Shown one piece after another: positions 34,399 to 43,363 of a DNA stretch of 64,000 nt (within the stretch, counting starts at the first letter, position 1; each line of letters begins with the position of its first letter). The notes beneath the pieces are model-generated. The model saw only the letters and a program-made list of their open reading frames with translations. It did no database searches and had not been told where the DNA came from. The stretch spans positions 1,364,001-1,428,000 of the forward strand of contig OY782875.1 in NCBI GenBank assembly GCA_963678565.1, read 5' to 3'. The translations under genes and the position numbers were made by a program. The stretch is from SKHV01 sp963678565 (GTDB lineage: Bacteria > Bacteroidota > Bacteroidia > Bacteroidales > Prolixibacteraceae).

Positions 34399-35304
34399 TT
34401 ATTCCTTGCTTAAAAGGAAAGATAAATAGGCTAGTTTATATAAACTAAATATTTTTAAAGATGGTTGTTGGGAATTCATATTACCGAGCAACCATTTTTT
34501 ATGTTTACGATATAAGTAGGCAAAAAAGAATTCCAATTTGAATTTCTTGATTCTTTTATGAAATCGAAGCAAATTCACTTCATTTGATAAATCCATTTTA
34601 ACAAAATCTGCTTTTTGAAGAAATACCAAGTTCTCAATTCCATGGTTGGTCTTCTCAATAAATTCAGTATTTTTTTCCAGCAGTACATGGTACACCGGAT
34701 TATCGATATGTTGAATGCTTACTCGATTTCTTTTCAGTTCTATCCCAAATAATGTGTCCTCGTGACCATATTTGGTAATTGCTCCTTCAAATTGAACTTG
34801 ACTTGCAATTTCTTTTCTGATAGCAAATGCGGTCGTCATAAACGACTGATAAGGTGCTGCTTTTCTAATTTGAGCAGTTTTGCTTTCAACTGCATGCCCA
34901 TATTTCCACCTTAGGAGAAAATTTTCGGTTGGTTTTTCCTCTTTATATTGAATTCCTCCAACAACCACCGGATAGTTTTTAAGTGCCGCAAGATAATCCT
35001 TTACAAATTGATCATTTCGCGGGTATGTATCGGCATCTAAAAAAATCAAATTTTCTGACTCTGCTTTCTCAATTAAATAATTACGAGCCTTGGCTCTTCC
35101 TATATTTATTTCTGATTCTATTAGTTGAACTTCAGGATAAATTTTAAGCGATTGGTTTTCCTCTTTTAATTGATTAATTGTAGAGCAATCGTCGAAAATG
35201 AGAAGCTCAAAATCCTCCGAAATTAATTTCGACTGTTTTATGAGCTCTTTTGCTAAATCAACAAGCTTGTAATTGTATACCGGAATACAAATCGAAAAAT
35301 CCAT
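34399..35304 (-). CDS. glycosyltransferase family 2
   Basis: GT-A fold enzyme that transfers a sugar from a nucleotide donor. ICIPVYNY at the N-terminus, LLIFDDCS and the metal-binding LIFLDADTYPR motif (DxD) are clear, and a GT2-like acceptor region contains KYGHEDTLFGIELKR. 301 residues. No membrane helix and no polysaccharide gene cluster around it, so the acceptor cannot be inferred. Confidence 0.88.
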   Translation of the reverse strand: MDFSICIPVYNYKLVDLAKELIKQSKLISEDFELLIFDDCSTINQLKEENQSLKIYPEVQLIESEINIGRAKARNYLIEKAESENLIFLDADTYPRNDQFVKDYLAALKNYPVVVGGIQYKEEKPTENFLLRWKYGHAVESKTAQIRKAAPYQSFMTTAFAIRKEIASQVQFEGAITKYGHEDTLFGIELKRNRVSIQHIDNPVYHVLLEKNTEFIEKTNHGIENLVFLQKADFVKMDLSNEVNLLRFHKRIKKFKLEFFFAYLYRKHKKWLLGNMNSQQPSLKIFSLYKLAYLSFLLSKE

Positions 35305-35418
35305 GTTGCTTTTTAAATTATCAAAACGAAGAAATATATTTATTCACTTGTAATATTAATACATCAAAATGAATAAACATAATGTTTTATATTGTGTTTA
35401 ATATGCAAAAATGATTTT

Positions 35419-35967
35419 ATGGAAAGAGCAATTGCAGTAACAAAAGTTGAGGATATTTTTGAGAAGTACCGAAATACACCTATTAGTAAATTGTTGGAGT
35501 ATCATAATTTAAACCGAACTTTTGAAGACTACAAAAGCGCTGAACTGTTGGTCGGGATGTGTATGGATCATCGGAAGCATTTACACATTCCTGATAATTT
35601 CTCATATATAATTCGTTCTGGTGGTGCCAATTTGCGTTTTAGCGAATTTAAAGTTTCGTTTGCAATTGCTGTTGGAGGGGTGCAACATATTGCAGTGCTC
35701 GGGCATACCAATTGTGGAATGGTACAGTTAAAACATAAAAAAAAGGAGTTCATTTCGGGGTTGGTTGAACGCGGTGGTTGGACACCCGAAATGGCTGAAG
35801 CTCATTTTGTGCAAAACGCACCCATTTTTGGAATTGATAATGAAATCGATTTTGTGTTGGAGGAGGTGAAACGTTTGCGTTTACAATATCCGAATGCCTT
35901 GGTTGCACCGATGCTTTATAAGGTCGAAGACAATAAATTGTACTTATTACGCGAAGACTCTGAATAA
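35419..35967 (+). CDS. beta-class carbonic anhydrase-like protein
   Basis: Hydrates carbon dioxide to bicarbonate. The zinc ligands and dyad of the beta class are visible from the Met at 35419: Cys 48 and Asp 50 in GMCMDHRK, and His 96 and Cys 99 in GHTNCGM, with SGGAN between. At 182 residues it is normal to slightly short. An upstream Met at 35392 is less likely because it adds a poorly conserved segment. The C-terminal half is divergent, so related activities of the family cannot be excluded. Confidence 0.85.
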   Translation: MERAIAVTKVEDIFEKYRNTPISKLLEYHNLNRTFEDYKSAELLVGMCMDHRKHLHIPDNFSYIIRSGGANLRFSEFKVSFAIAVGGVQHIAVLGHTNCGMVQLKHKKKEFISGLVERGGWTPEMAEAHFVQNAPIFGIDNEIDFVLEEVKRLRLQYPNALVAPMLYKVEDNKLYLLREDSE

Positions 35968-35990
35968 GATATTTTCAAATTCAACCTTAA

Positions 35991-37310
35991 TTAAAATCTG
36001 ATTTCGAGTACTCCAACAGTTTGATCATTGGTTTCGCTTAATCCTTCCCCCTGACCTTGACCAACACGTTGAAAATACAAATCGAGTTGCTTTTCTCTTT
36101 TCCATTTTTCTGAGTCATAGGAAGGTTCATAACGATCGACAGGGTATGGAGAAACTATTTTTTGTTTCCAATGTTTCATTTTATTGGGTTGCCAATAAGC
36201 AAAAGCGATGTTATTGTTTAATTCTTCATCGCGATAAATTAAACACAAAGTTTTTTCATTTTTAATTTTACCGGCAATTAATTGTGGTCGGCTAATTGGA
36301 ATGCTTCGAGAGCCAACTCCGCCTAACTGAAAATCGAGTGTGCGATTAGTTGGTTGTGTGATATTCCAAGTGTCATTATTCTGATAAATAATGTGAAATT
36401 GGGTACACGAATCGGGATGCTCTTTAAAGTAAGTTGCGATATAAGCATTTCCCTCCTCATCAGCCGTCATAGCTGTTTGGTTGATCAGATTTGAATTTTG
36501 CGGAATTGGATAAACCACTTCGGCATTCTCAATATTTATTGGGAGTTTGTAAACTGATTCATCGGAACGTAACCAAGTTTTACCACCATCGGCAGAGTAA
36601 GCAAAACACATATCGTGATTGGACGCAACATTCGGATTTTCGCGCCAAACCCACGAAATATAGATGTGATTATTTGCGGCTAAATATAATTGCCAGTAGG
36701 CATTTCTTTGACCTTGTCCGTCAATCAAATTTGATTGAACACGGCTCCATGTTTTTTCTTTTACGTTGTATTTGTTCAATACTAGGTTTCCGTTTCCTGA
36801 ACCTCCATCGCGATAAGCGAAAAGTAAATTACCATTGCTAAATTGATAAAATTCGGGGTAGGTAACGCGACCTTCATTTTCGCCAATCATTTTTGCTTCT
36901 TTAAATTCCAATCCTTCAGGTTCGGTTGATACAGCATAGTGCAAAGGATTGTTATGATGATCGTAAGCGATATGTAAATAACCTTCACCGTCGGTCATAA
37001 TGCAAATTACATTATGGGCATCGCGAATATTACCTTTTAAGTTGGTTTCTTTGATTTCCCATTCCGACGAAGAATTTGCTCGGCGAGCAATCACCACCTT
37101 GGCGTTAGAGTTGTAATAAGCCACAAATTGATAATTGGCGGTTGAAACAATAGAATTCTTTCTGAATATGGCCGCATTGACACTATTTTTAGACCAGCCA
37201 TCGCCAATTTCAATTAAATTCGAATTTACATCGAGCTGAAAAGAAGAATTGCTGCAACTAATAAATAGTGCAGCAATTAATATTGTAATTATTGATTTGA
37301 AATAATTCAT
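35991..37310 (-). CDS. BNR-repeat lipoprotein (BNR_4-type)
   Basis: About 440 residues with a lipoprotein signal (ALFISC). The body is a beta-propeller made of repeated blades, with segments such as AHNVICIMTDGEGYLHIAYDHHNNPLHYAVS and HDMCFAYSADGGKTW (an Asp-box). Families of this kind include sialidase-like proteins and polysaccharide lyases (ulvan or rhamnogalacturonan related). I cannot tell which. It is the last gene after GH2 and GH88 on the minus strand of the pectin cluster, so a lyase or a sugar-binding role in the same pathway is reasonable. A Met five codons upstream (37325) would overlap the GH88 gene. Confidence 0.7.
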   Translation of the reverse strand: MNYFKSIITILIAALFISCSNSSFQLDVNSNLIEIGDGWSKNSVNAAIFRKNSIVSTANYQFVAYYNSNAKVVIARRANSSSEWEIKETNLKGNIRDAHNVICIMTDGEGYLHIAYDHHNNPLHYAVSTEPEGLEFKEAKMIGENEGRVTYPEFYQFSNGNLLFAYRDGGSGNGNLVLNKYNVKEKTWSRVQSNLIDGQGQRNAYWQLYLAANNHIYISWVWRENPNVASNHDMCFAYSADGGKTWLRSDESVYKLPINIENAEVVYPIPQNSNLINQTAMTADEEGNAYIATYFKEHPDSCTQFHIIYQNNDTWNITQPTNRTLDFQLGGVGSRSIPISRPQLIAGKIKNEKTLCLIYRDEELNNNIAFAYWQPNKMKHWKQKIVSPYPVDRYEPSYDSEKWKREKQLDLYFQRVGQGQGEGLSETNDQTVGVLEIRF

Positions 37311-37311
37311 T

Positions 37312-38511
37312 TTAAAGTTCATCATTCATTTTTAAATAACGAATTAATGCTTCAACATAATAATAATCGGCATAAGTTAAAGGAACATCTACTTCGCTAC
37401 GAGCTGGCATGTGGCCCACCGAATGTTGCAATATGAAATTAGCATTTTCGCCTAAGTTGGCAAGGTACGGTTTTTCACTTAATGATACTAACTGCTTTTT
37501 TGCCAACTGATAATATTGATCACTCAAACTTTTATCAACAAAAGTGCTTAATTCGAATAATGCGGAACTTGTGATTGCACCAGCTGAAGCATCGCGTAAT
37601 GCATTCGGAATATTAGGTGCATCGAAGTCCCAATAAGGAATTCCGTCTTCAGGTAAACGAGGGTGATTAACAATGAAATTGGCAATTTTTTTTGCTTGCT
37701 CAAGGTAAGCCTCATTTTTTGTTTCGCGATACATCATGGTAAAACCATATAAACCCCAAGCTTGTCCACGTGCCCAAGCCGATGCATGACTGAATCCTTG
37801 CGAGGTGTGTTTTTGCTCCGCAACACCTGTTTCGGGATCATAAGAAATTACATGGTATGAACTTCCATCTTCTCTAAAGTGATTGTTCATCGTAGTTGTT
37901 GCGTGCGAACGAGCAATAAAGTCGAACTGTTCGTTGTCAAACTTTTTTGCCGACCACTCTAAAAGCTCCAAATTCATCATATTATCGATGATTACTGGAT
38001 ACTTCCATTGTTTGCTCCACGAAGCGTAATCCCAAGAACGTGTACAACCAATTTTTTCGTCGAAACGAGTAATTAAAGATTTTGATGCGTTTTCAATCAC
38101 CGGTAAATATTCTGGGTTTTGTGTTAAACGATAACCATTTCCAAAACTGCAGAAAATCATAAAACCAACATCATGATTGTCGGTTGTGTATTGTTCTTCT
38201 TTTACTCTGTCGGTATAATTTTCGGCCCATGTTTTTAATGCATCATCATTGGTATACTCATATAAATACCATAAAACACCTGGAAAAAAACCACTTACCC
38301 ACCATGCCGAATTACACGTTTCTAATTCGCCGTTACGATTCATCGTTTTGGGTAAACGAGTCGGTTGATCCTTTAACGATTCAGCCATTAAAATACTTTG
38401 CTGAGCAGCAAAATCTAGCGATGCTTTTGCCTTTGGGATAAAATCATCTTTGGGTTGGCACGATGCAAAAAGTAGTGTTACAACAAGAACAATTAGACTT
38501 AATTTTTTCAT
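37312..38511 (-). CDS. glycoside hydrolase family 88 unsaturated glucuronyl hydrolase, lipoprotein
   Basis: Removes the unsaturated uronic acid that polysaccharide lyases leave at the non-reducing end. The lipobox LLFASC places it at a membrane. The GH88 alpha/alpha barrel has the catalytic Asp pair in TTDNHDVGFMIFCSFGNGY and in IDNMMNLELLEW, plus SAWWVSGFFPGVLW. About 399 residues. The frame can start at 38550, but the Met at 38511 begins the signal. It lies downstream of GH2 across a hairpin. Confidence 0.9.
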   Translation of the reverse strand: MKKLSLIVLVVTLLFASCQPKDDFIPKAKASLDFAAQQSILMAESLKDQPTRLPKTMNRNGELETCNSAWWVSGFFPGVLWYLYEYTNDDALKTWAENYTDRVKEEQYTTDNHDVGFMIFCSFGNGYRLTQNPEYLPVIENASKSLITRFDEKIGCTRSWDYASWSKQWKYPVIIDNMMNLELLEWSAKKFDNEQFDFIARSHATTTMNNHFREDGSSYHVISYDPETGVAEQKHTSQGFSHASAWARGQAWGLYGFTMMYRETKNEAYLEQAKKIANFIVNHPRLPEDGIPYWDFDAPNIPNALRDASAGAITSSALFELSTFVDKSLSDQYYQLAKKQLVSLSEKPYLANLGENANFILQHSVGHMPARSEVDVPLTYADYYYVEALIRYLKMNDEL

Positions 38512-38536
38512 TTTATCGTATTGGTCATAAATAGTA

Positions 38537-38580
38537 AAATCAATCAACAAAGTGAGTAAAAGAACTTTGTTGATTGATTT
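38537..38580 (-). terminator. long hairpin between the GH2 and GH88 genes
   Basis: Perfect 17-bp arms (38537-38553 and 38564-38580; core CAACAAAGT / ACTTTGTTG) with a 10-nt loop. On the minus strand a TTTTACTATTT stretch follows. It probably terminates or attenuates the GH2 transcript, or protects its 3' end. Confidence 0.75.
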
Positions 38581-38592
38581 ATTAGGGATTTC

Positions 38593-41500
38593 TTATTTTA
38601 CAATTGGACTTAAAATGTATCCATATTTGTATTCACTTGCTTCTAGTCGGTACTGACGGTGAGTCCAAGCTCCCCAACTATTATCTCCTCCAACTCCTTG
38701 TTGGGCTAAATCTACATTTAAGAAAACTGCATTACGTGGATTAATTTCACTAGCGTGTTGTTGCTTTTTAGTGAAACCAGGATCGAAATCTTCGGCTAAA
38801 TTATGCAAGGCACTAACGCTGATTGGTTGTAGACCTTCAACTTTAAGACCTTCGCCATTTCCGTCGGTTAAGGTTAGCCAACGTACGTCTGTTTTATAAC
38901 CGTTTTCCTGTGGACGAATGTAAGGGACATATTGATCTGCAACCTTGCTTTTGTGGATGCGAATAAAAGCTGCATTGTTTCTATCGTTGTAATTCTCCCA
39001 CGGACCTCTACCATAGTAGGTGAAGTTGTCGTATCCATTCCAAAGTCGCATTTGTGAACCAAAACGAGGAATGCTAGGCAAACCTTCAATACCTGCTTTG
39101 TAGGCAATTTCTACTTTAACTTTTGCATCTTTCAATACAGTATATTTCATTTGATAATCCGATTGAATATCTTGTATCAAATAGTTTGCGGTAATAATAA
39201 TTGCGTTTTCAGTTTCTTCTAATTCAATGTTTTTTAATTTCAGGTTGTTGCCTGCATTGCGCCAAACACTGCTGCGAGTTGGTAAATTATTTCCAAAATC
39301 ATTGTCGGTTGGAGCACGCCAGAAATCGGGTTTTGGAGCACTGCTAATTAATGTTTTTCCTTTGTATGAATAGCGATCCATTTTACCTGAATTTTTACTG
39401 AATTCAATGTAAGTGTCTTCATTACTAACAACAATTCTTCGGTCTTCGTTTTTCACTTCGTAGTTCAATGCTTCTTCAGATTCTTCTACAAAATAATTGT
39501 TGAATTCAAATGCTATTTGATCGCGTGCAATTTCGTGTCCAAGTGGCACCATTTTACTGGCAGAAGTAGTATAAGCAAAAACGTTTAAGAAATATTCAAC
39601 ACCTTCTTCGGCTGCAATTGCAGGAATTGGTAACGTTGTATTTTCGGTTGCACCAGGAGCAACATCAGTAGTAAAACTTCCATCAGCAATCACTTCTCCA
39701 TTTTTTGTTAATTCCCATTTAAAGTCAAAATCAGCAAGCGATATGAAATTATATTCATTGTATATAGAAACAATTCCTTTTGATAAATCTACCGGTTTTA
39801 TATGAATGCTTTGATAAATAAATTTTACTTCTTTTAATCCAGGGTGTGGTGTTCTGTTTGGAGAAACAACACCGTTCAAACAGAAATTTTCGTCGTGTGT
39901 ATATTGATATCCGCCAATGTCGCCGCCATAAGCATAAGTTTCGCGACCTGAATCATCAACGTATTTTATACCCTGATCAACCCAGTCCCAAATGAAACCA
40001 CCTTGCATGTTTTTACTACCGCGAATTACGTCCCAGTATTCTTTAAAGTTACCATTGCTATTTCCCATTGCATGAGAATATTCACACATGATGAAAGGGC
40101 GTTTAACATTTTCGCGAGCAGCATATTCTGTCATAGTTCTAAATCCAGGATACATTGGTGCAACAATGTCGGTATTTCTGTTTTCACCTGCTTGCTCGAA
40201 CTGAACCGGACGAGTAGAGTCAACACTTTTAATCCAATCGTAAGCATCGTAAAATACAGGACCGTTCCCACACTCATTTCCTAAACTCCAAATAATAACC
40301 GAAGGATGGTTTTTATCGCGTTCAACTAATCGCTGAATTCGATCCATATGTTGCGGTGCCCAGCTTTCGAGATATGCAGGGTGTTTGCTTTTATCGAACC
40401 AACCTTGTAGCTCAGCCCCCATATCGTGTGTTTCGATGTTGGCTTCATCCACTAAATACAATCCATATTCATCACAAAGTGAAATCCACTCGGTGCTATG
40501 TGGATAGTGACTCAATCGAACCGAGTTGATGTTGTGTTGCTTCATCATTTTGATGTCTTTGATCATGGTTGCTCTGTCGACATAATGACCAGTATTTTCG
40601 TTGTGTTCGTGTAAGTTTACACCTTTCACTAAAACGTACTTTCCGTTCACTAAAAGCTGACCGCCTTTAATTTCAACAGTTCTGAAACCTATTCGAGACG
40701 AAGTGGTTTCAACAATTTCACCTTTTGTATCGGTATGTGTTAGCACTAAGGTATAAAGGTTGGGAGTTTCTGCTGACCATTTTTTTGGAGAGCGAATACT
40801 TGTTTTGATCGTTACTTTTGTTTCGCTTTCAGCTTTCGCCGAATAGTTTTGTTTTTTGCTGAAGACTGTTTTACCTGCTTCATTTAATAAGGTTGCTGTT
40901 ACTGAACCCGTCTTAGAACTGTTTAAATAGTTTTTCAATTCGACTTCTAAATCGAAGGTTCCATTTTTGTATTTACTATCTAAGCCAGCCTTTACAAAAT
41001 AATCATTGATGCGAATTTGATCGGTGCTATATAAATATACATCACGTTCGATACCCGATAAACGCCAAAAATCTTGATCCTCGATATATGAACCATCACT
41101 CCATCTATAAACTTCAACTGCCAATGAGTTTTCTCCTTTTTGTACATATTTAGTTATATCAAACTCTGCAGGACTTTTCGTTACTTGACTGTATCCAACT
41201 TTTTCACCATTTACCCAGATGTACATTGCAGAAGTTCCGGCTGCAAAATGTAAATAAACTCTTCTGCCTTCCCAGTCTAAAGGAAGATTAAAGGTGCGCT
41301 TGTATGAGCCAACAGGGTTGTGCTTATTATCTATATAAGGAGGGTTTTTAGGAAATGGGTATTTTATGTTGGTATAAATTGGAGTGCCGTAGCCTTCGAG
41401 TTCCCAGTTTGAAGGAACTTTGATGTCGTCCCAGGCAGATACATCATAACTGTTCTTGTAAAAATCAACTGGACGCTCATCAGGTTTATAAACCCAATTG

Positions 41501-41712
41501 AACTTCCAAGTTCCATTTAAACTTTTATAATTTGGAGATTGCTCTGCATCGCAAGTAACTGCTCCCATAAAACTGTTGAATGGGATGAAAGTAGCTCTTG
41601 GAGCTTCTTTATTTATGGCAAATACAGTTTCATTTTCCCAGTCGTTTCCTTGGGCAAAAAGATGATTCATTCCAATTGTAAAAATGATAAATAGTAAAAC
41701 TAATTTCTTCAT
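38593..41712 (-). CDS. beta-galactosidase (GH2), secreted
   Basis: Five-domain GH2 enzyme of 1039 residues with a signal peptide ending near residue 20 (HLFAQG). The acid/base Glu is in IIWSLGNECGNG (Glu 480) and the nucleophile in MCEYSHAMGN (Glu 544). RLSHYPHSTEW and the C-terminal beta-sandwich domain are also present. In this setting it most likely trims beta-galactosyl side chains of rhamnogalacturonan I. It is the first gene of the minus-strand arm and faces the control region at 41713-42135. Confidence 0.94.
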   Translation of the reverse strand: MKKLVLLFIIFTIGMNHLFAQGNDWENETVFAINKEAPRATFIPFNSFMGAVTCDAEQSPNYKSLNGTWKFNWVYKPDERPVDFYKNSYDVSAWDDIKVPSNWELEGYGTPIYTNIKYPFPKNPPYIDNKHNPVGSYKRTFNLPLDWEGRRVYLHFAAGTSAMYIWVNGEKVGYSQVTKSPAEFDITKYVQKGENSLAVEVYRWSDGSYIEDQDFWRLSGIERDVYLYSTDQIRINDYFVKAGLDSKYKNGTFDLEVELKNYLNSSKTGSVTATLLNEAGKTVFSKKQNYSAKAESETKVTIKTSIRSPKKWSAETPNLYTLVLTHTDTKGEIVETTSSRIGFRTVEIKGGQLLVNGKYVLVKGVNLHEHNENTGHYVDRATMIKDIKMMKQHNINSVRLSHYPHSTEWISLCDEYGLYLVDEANIETHDMGAELQGWFDKSKHPAYLESWAPQHMDRIQRLVERDKNHPSVIIWSLGNECGNGPVFYDAYDWIKSVDSTRPVQFEQAGENRNTDIVAPMYPGFRTMTEYAARENVKRPFIMCEYSHAMGNSNGNFKEYWDVIRGSKNMQGGFIWDWVDQGIKYVDDSGRETYAYGGDIGGYQYTHDENFCLNGVVSPNRTPHPGLKEVKFIYQSIHIKPVDLSKGIVSIYNEYNFISLADFDFKWELTKNGEVIADGSFTTDVAPGATENTTLPIPAIAAEEGVEYFLNVFAYTTSASKMVPLGHEIARDQIAFEFNNYFVEESEEALNYEVKNEDRRIVVSNEDTYIEFSKNSGKMDRYSYKGKTLISSAPKPDFWRAPTDNDFGNNLPTRSSVWRNAGNNLKLKNIELEETENAIIITANYLIQDIQSDYQMKYTVLKDAKVKVEIAYKAGIEGLPSIPRFGSQMRLWNGYDNFTYYGRGPWENYNDRNNAAFIRIHKSKVADQYVPYIRPQENGYKTDVRWLTLTDGNGEGLKVEGLQPISVSALHNLAEDFDPGFTKKQQHASEINPRNAVFLNVDLAQQGVGGDNSWGAWTHRQYRLEASEYKYGYILSPIVK

Positions 41713-41781
41713 TTGATTATCTATTGATTTATAAATATCTATATTAAATATGATCGATTAATCTTGAATCAAAAATAGCAT

Positions 41782-41806
41782 TATTGGTATAAGAAGAGTA
41801 CCAATA
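41782..41806. repeat. inverted repeat A, operator candidate for GH2
   Basis: TATTGGTA (41782-41789), 9-nt spacer, TACCAATA (41799-41806): perfect 8-bp arms, positioned over the -33 region of the GH2 promoter. The sizes fit a dimeric regulator. Confidence 0.55.
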
Positions 41807-41979
41807 TTTCGTAATATCGTTGTACTTTTTCAACTTGTTAACTTCTTCTAAGTGTTGAAATATCAGCATTAAATGCAACTAATTTAATAATTCATACTAA
41901 AATAAGCAGATTATCATCTATTTCAGTAATTTAAAAGTTTCCTATTTAATAGGTAAAATATTTATTTCGTATACACAAA

Positions 41980-41998
41980 AATATACAGGTTGTATATT
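41980..41998. repeat. inverted repeat B, operator candidate for the GH105 operon
   Basis: AATATACA (41980-41987), GGT, TGTATATT (41991-41998): perfect 8-bp arms. It differs from repeat A, so the two arms may be controlled separately. Confidence 0.55.
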
Positions 41999-42135
41999 GT
42001 GAATAAAATGAATTATGCCAACAGGAGATTTAGAGTATGTGAAATTCAATAAAACGATATTAATGGACGGTTTTATGTATTGTGTTGATAGGCTCGTTTA
42101 ATCTGAAAGGCACTGATAATATAAAATTTTATCTA

Positions 42136-43341
42136 ATGAAAAAAGAAATTAAATATTTGCTTATAATTGTTGCTTTTGCAACAGTTTTAAGTAGTTGTAC
42201 AAAGAATAACGAATCGGTTGATCCTTTGCAAATGGCAATTGATATGGCCAATTCAGATATGAAAAGAAATCCGGAAGCATGGATGATCGACTTTCGGGAA
42301 ACTCCTAAATGGGGATACACCCAAGGTTTAGTTGGAATTTCATTTCAACAACTTACTGAACTTACTGGCGATTCAACCTATGTGAAATATTTCAAAGAGT
42401 CTTATTTAGATAAGATGATCGATGAAAATGGAATTATCATCGGTTATAAAATGTCTGATTTCAATATCGATAAAATTAATTCCGGAAAATTGCTTTTTGA
42501 TGTGTACGAGCAAACCAACGATTTTAGGTATAAATCGGCTATGGATACATTGCGTCAACAAATGCGCTTGCATCCTCGAACCGAGGATGGTGGTTTTTGG
42601 CATAAAAAGCGATATACGCACCAAATGTGGTTAGATGGATTGTATATGGGTTCTCCGTATTTGGCTGAATATGCTTTAGAATTTAATAAGCCAGAGTTAT
42701 TTGATGATGTGGTTAATCAAATAATCACGGTAAATAAACATACCTATGATGCAGAAACTGGTTTGAATTATCATGCTTGGGATGAGAGTAAATCGCAAAA
42801 ATGGGCCGATCCTGAAACAGGAAAAGCTCCAAACTTTTGGGGGCGTGCGCAAGGTTGGTATGCAATGGCCATTGTTGATGTATTAGATTTTTTACCAGAA
42901 GATCACGAAGATCGCGATGAGATTATTGCTATTTTACAGAATATGGTAGATGCCATTTTAAAAGTTCGCGATCCTGATACAGGCATGTGGTACCAGGTAT
43001 TAGATCAAGGAAATCGGGAGGGTAATTATCTCGAAGCAACTTGCTCGTCAATGTTCACCTATGTAATGCTAAAAGGAGTTCGCAAAGGATATTTAGATAA
43101 AAGTATCGAACCGATTGCTGAAGAATCGTATAATAATTTGGTTAAGGAATTCGTCGTTGAAAACGAAGATGGTACCATTTCATTAACACGTTGCTGTGGT
43201 GTTGCAGGATTGGGAGGGAATCCTTACCGAGATGGAACTTATGAATATTATATCAACGAAATTATTCGTGATAACGACCCAAAAGGGGTTGGTCCATTTA
43301 TTCTTGCGTCTTTAGAGAAATATCGAATTGACAAAAATTAG
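42136..43341 (+). CDS. glycoside hydrolase family 105 unsaturated rhamnogalacturonyl hydrolase, lipoprotein
   Basis: Hydrolyses unsaturated galacturonyl-rhamnose from rhamnogalacturonan lyase products. The lipobox is VLSSC. The GH105 signature is HKKRYTHQMWLDGLYMGSPYLAEYA with the catalytic Asp, then WGRAQGWYAMAIVDVLDFLPE. About 401 residues from the Met at 42136; the frame is open further upstream but the signal begins here. It is the first gene of the five-gene plus-strand operon. Confidence 0.92.
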   Translation: MKKEIKYLLIIVAFATVLSSCTKNNESVDPLQMAIDMANSDMKRNPEAWMIDFRETPKWGYTQGLVGISFQQLTELTGDSTYVKYFKESYLDKMIDENGIIIGYKMSDFNIDKINSGKLLFDVYEQTNDFRYKSAMDTLRQQMRLHPRTEDGGFWHKKRYTHQMWLDGLYMGSPYLAEYALEFNKPELFDDVVNQIITVNKHTYDAETGLNYHAWDESKSQKWADPETGKAPNFWGRAQGWYAMAIVDVLDFLPEDHEDRDEIIAILQNMVDAILKVRDPDTGMWYQVLDQGNREGNYLEATCSSMFTYVMLKGVRKGYLDKSIEPIAEESYNNLVKEFVVENEDGTISLTRCCGVAGLGGNPYRDGTYEYYINEIIRDNDPKGVGPFILASLEKYRIDKN

Positions 43342-43363
43342 TAAACACTAAATATTATGCAAA

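Larger units (their letters stand above)
41713..42135. promoter_or_regulatory. divergent control region of the pectin cluster
   Basis: Separates the minus-strand GH2 operon from the plus-strand GH105 operon and has no coding frame of its own. A minus-strand -7 element TATTTTTG (41777-41770) lies 58 nt before GH2. Just upstream of it is inverted repeat A (41782-41806). Inverted repeat B (41980-41998) lies about 140 nt before GH105. The regulator gene is not in the window. Confidence 0.7.
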
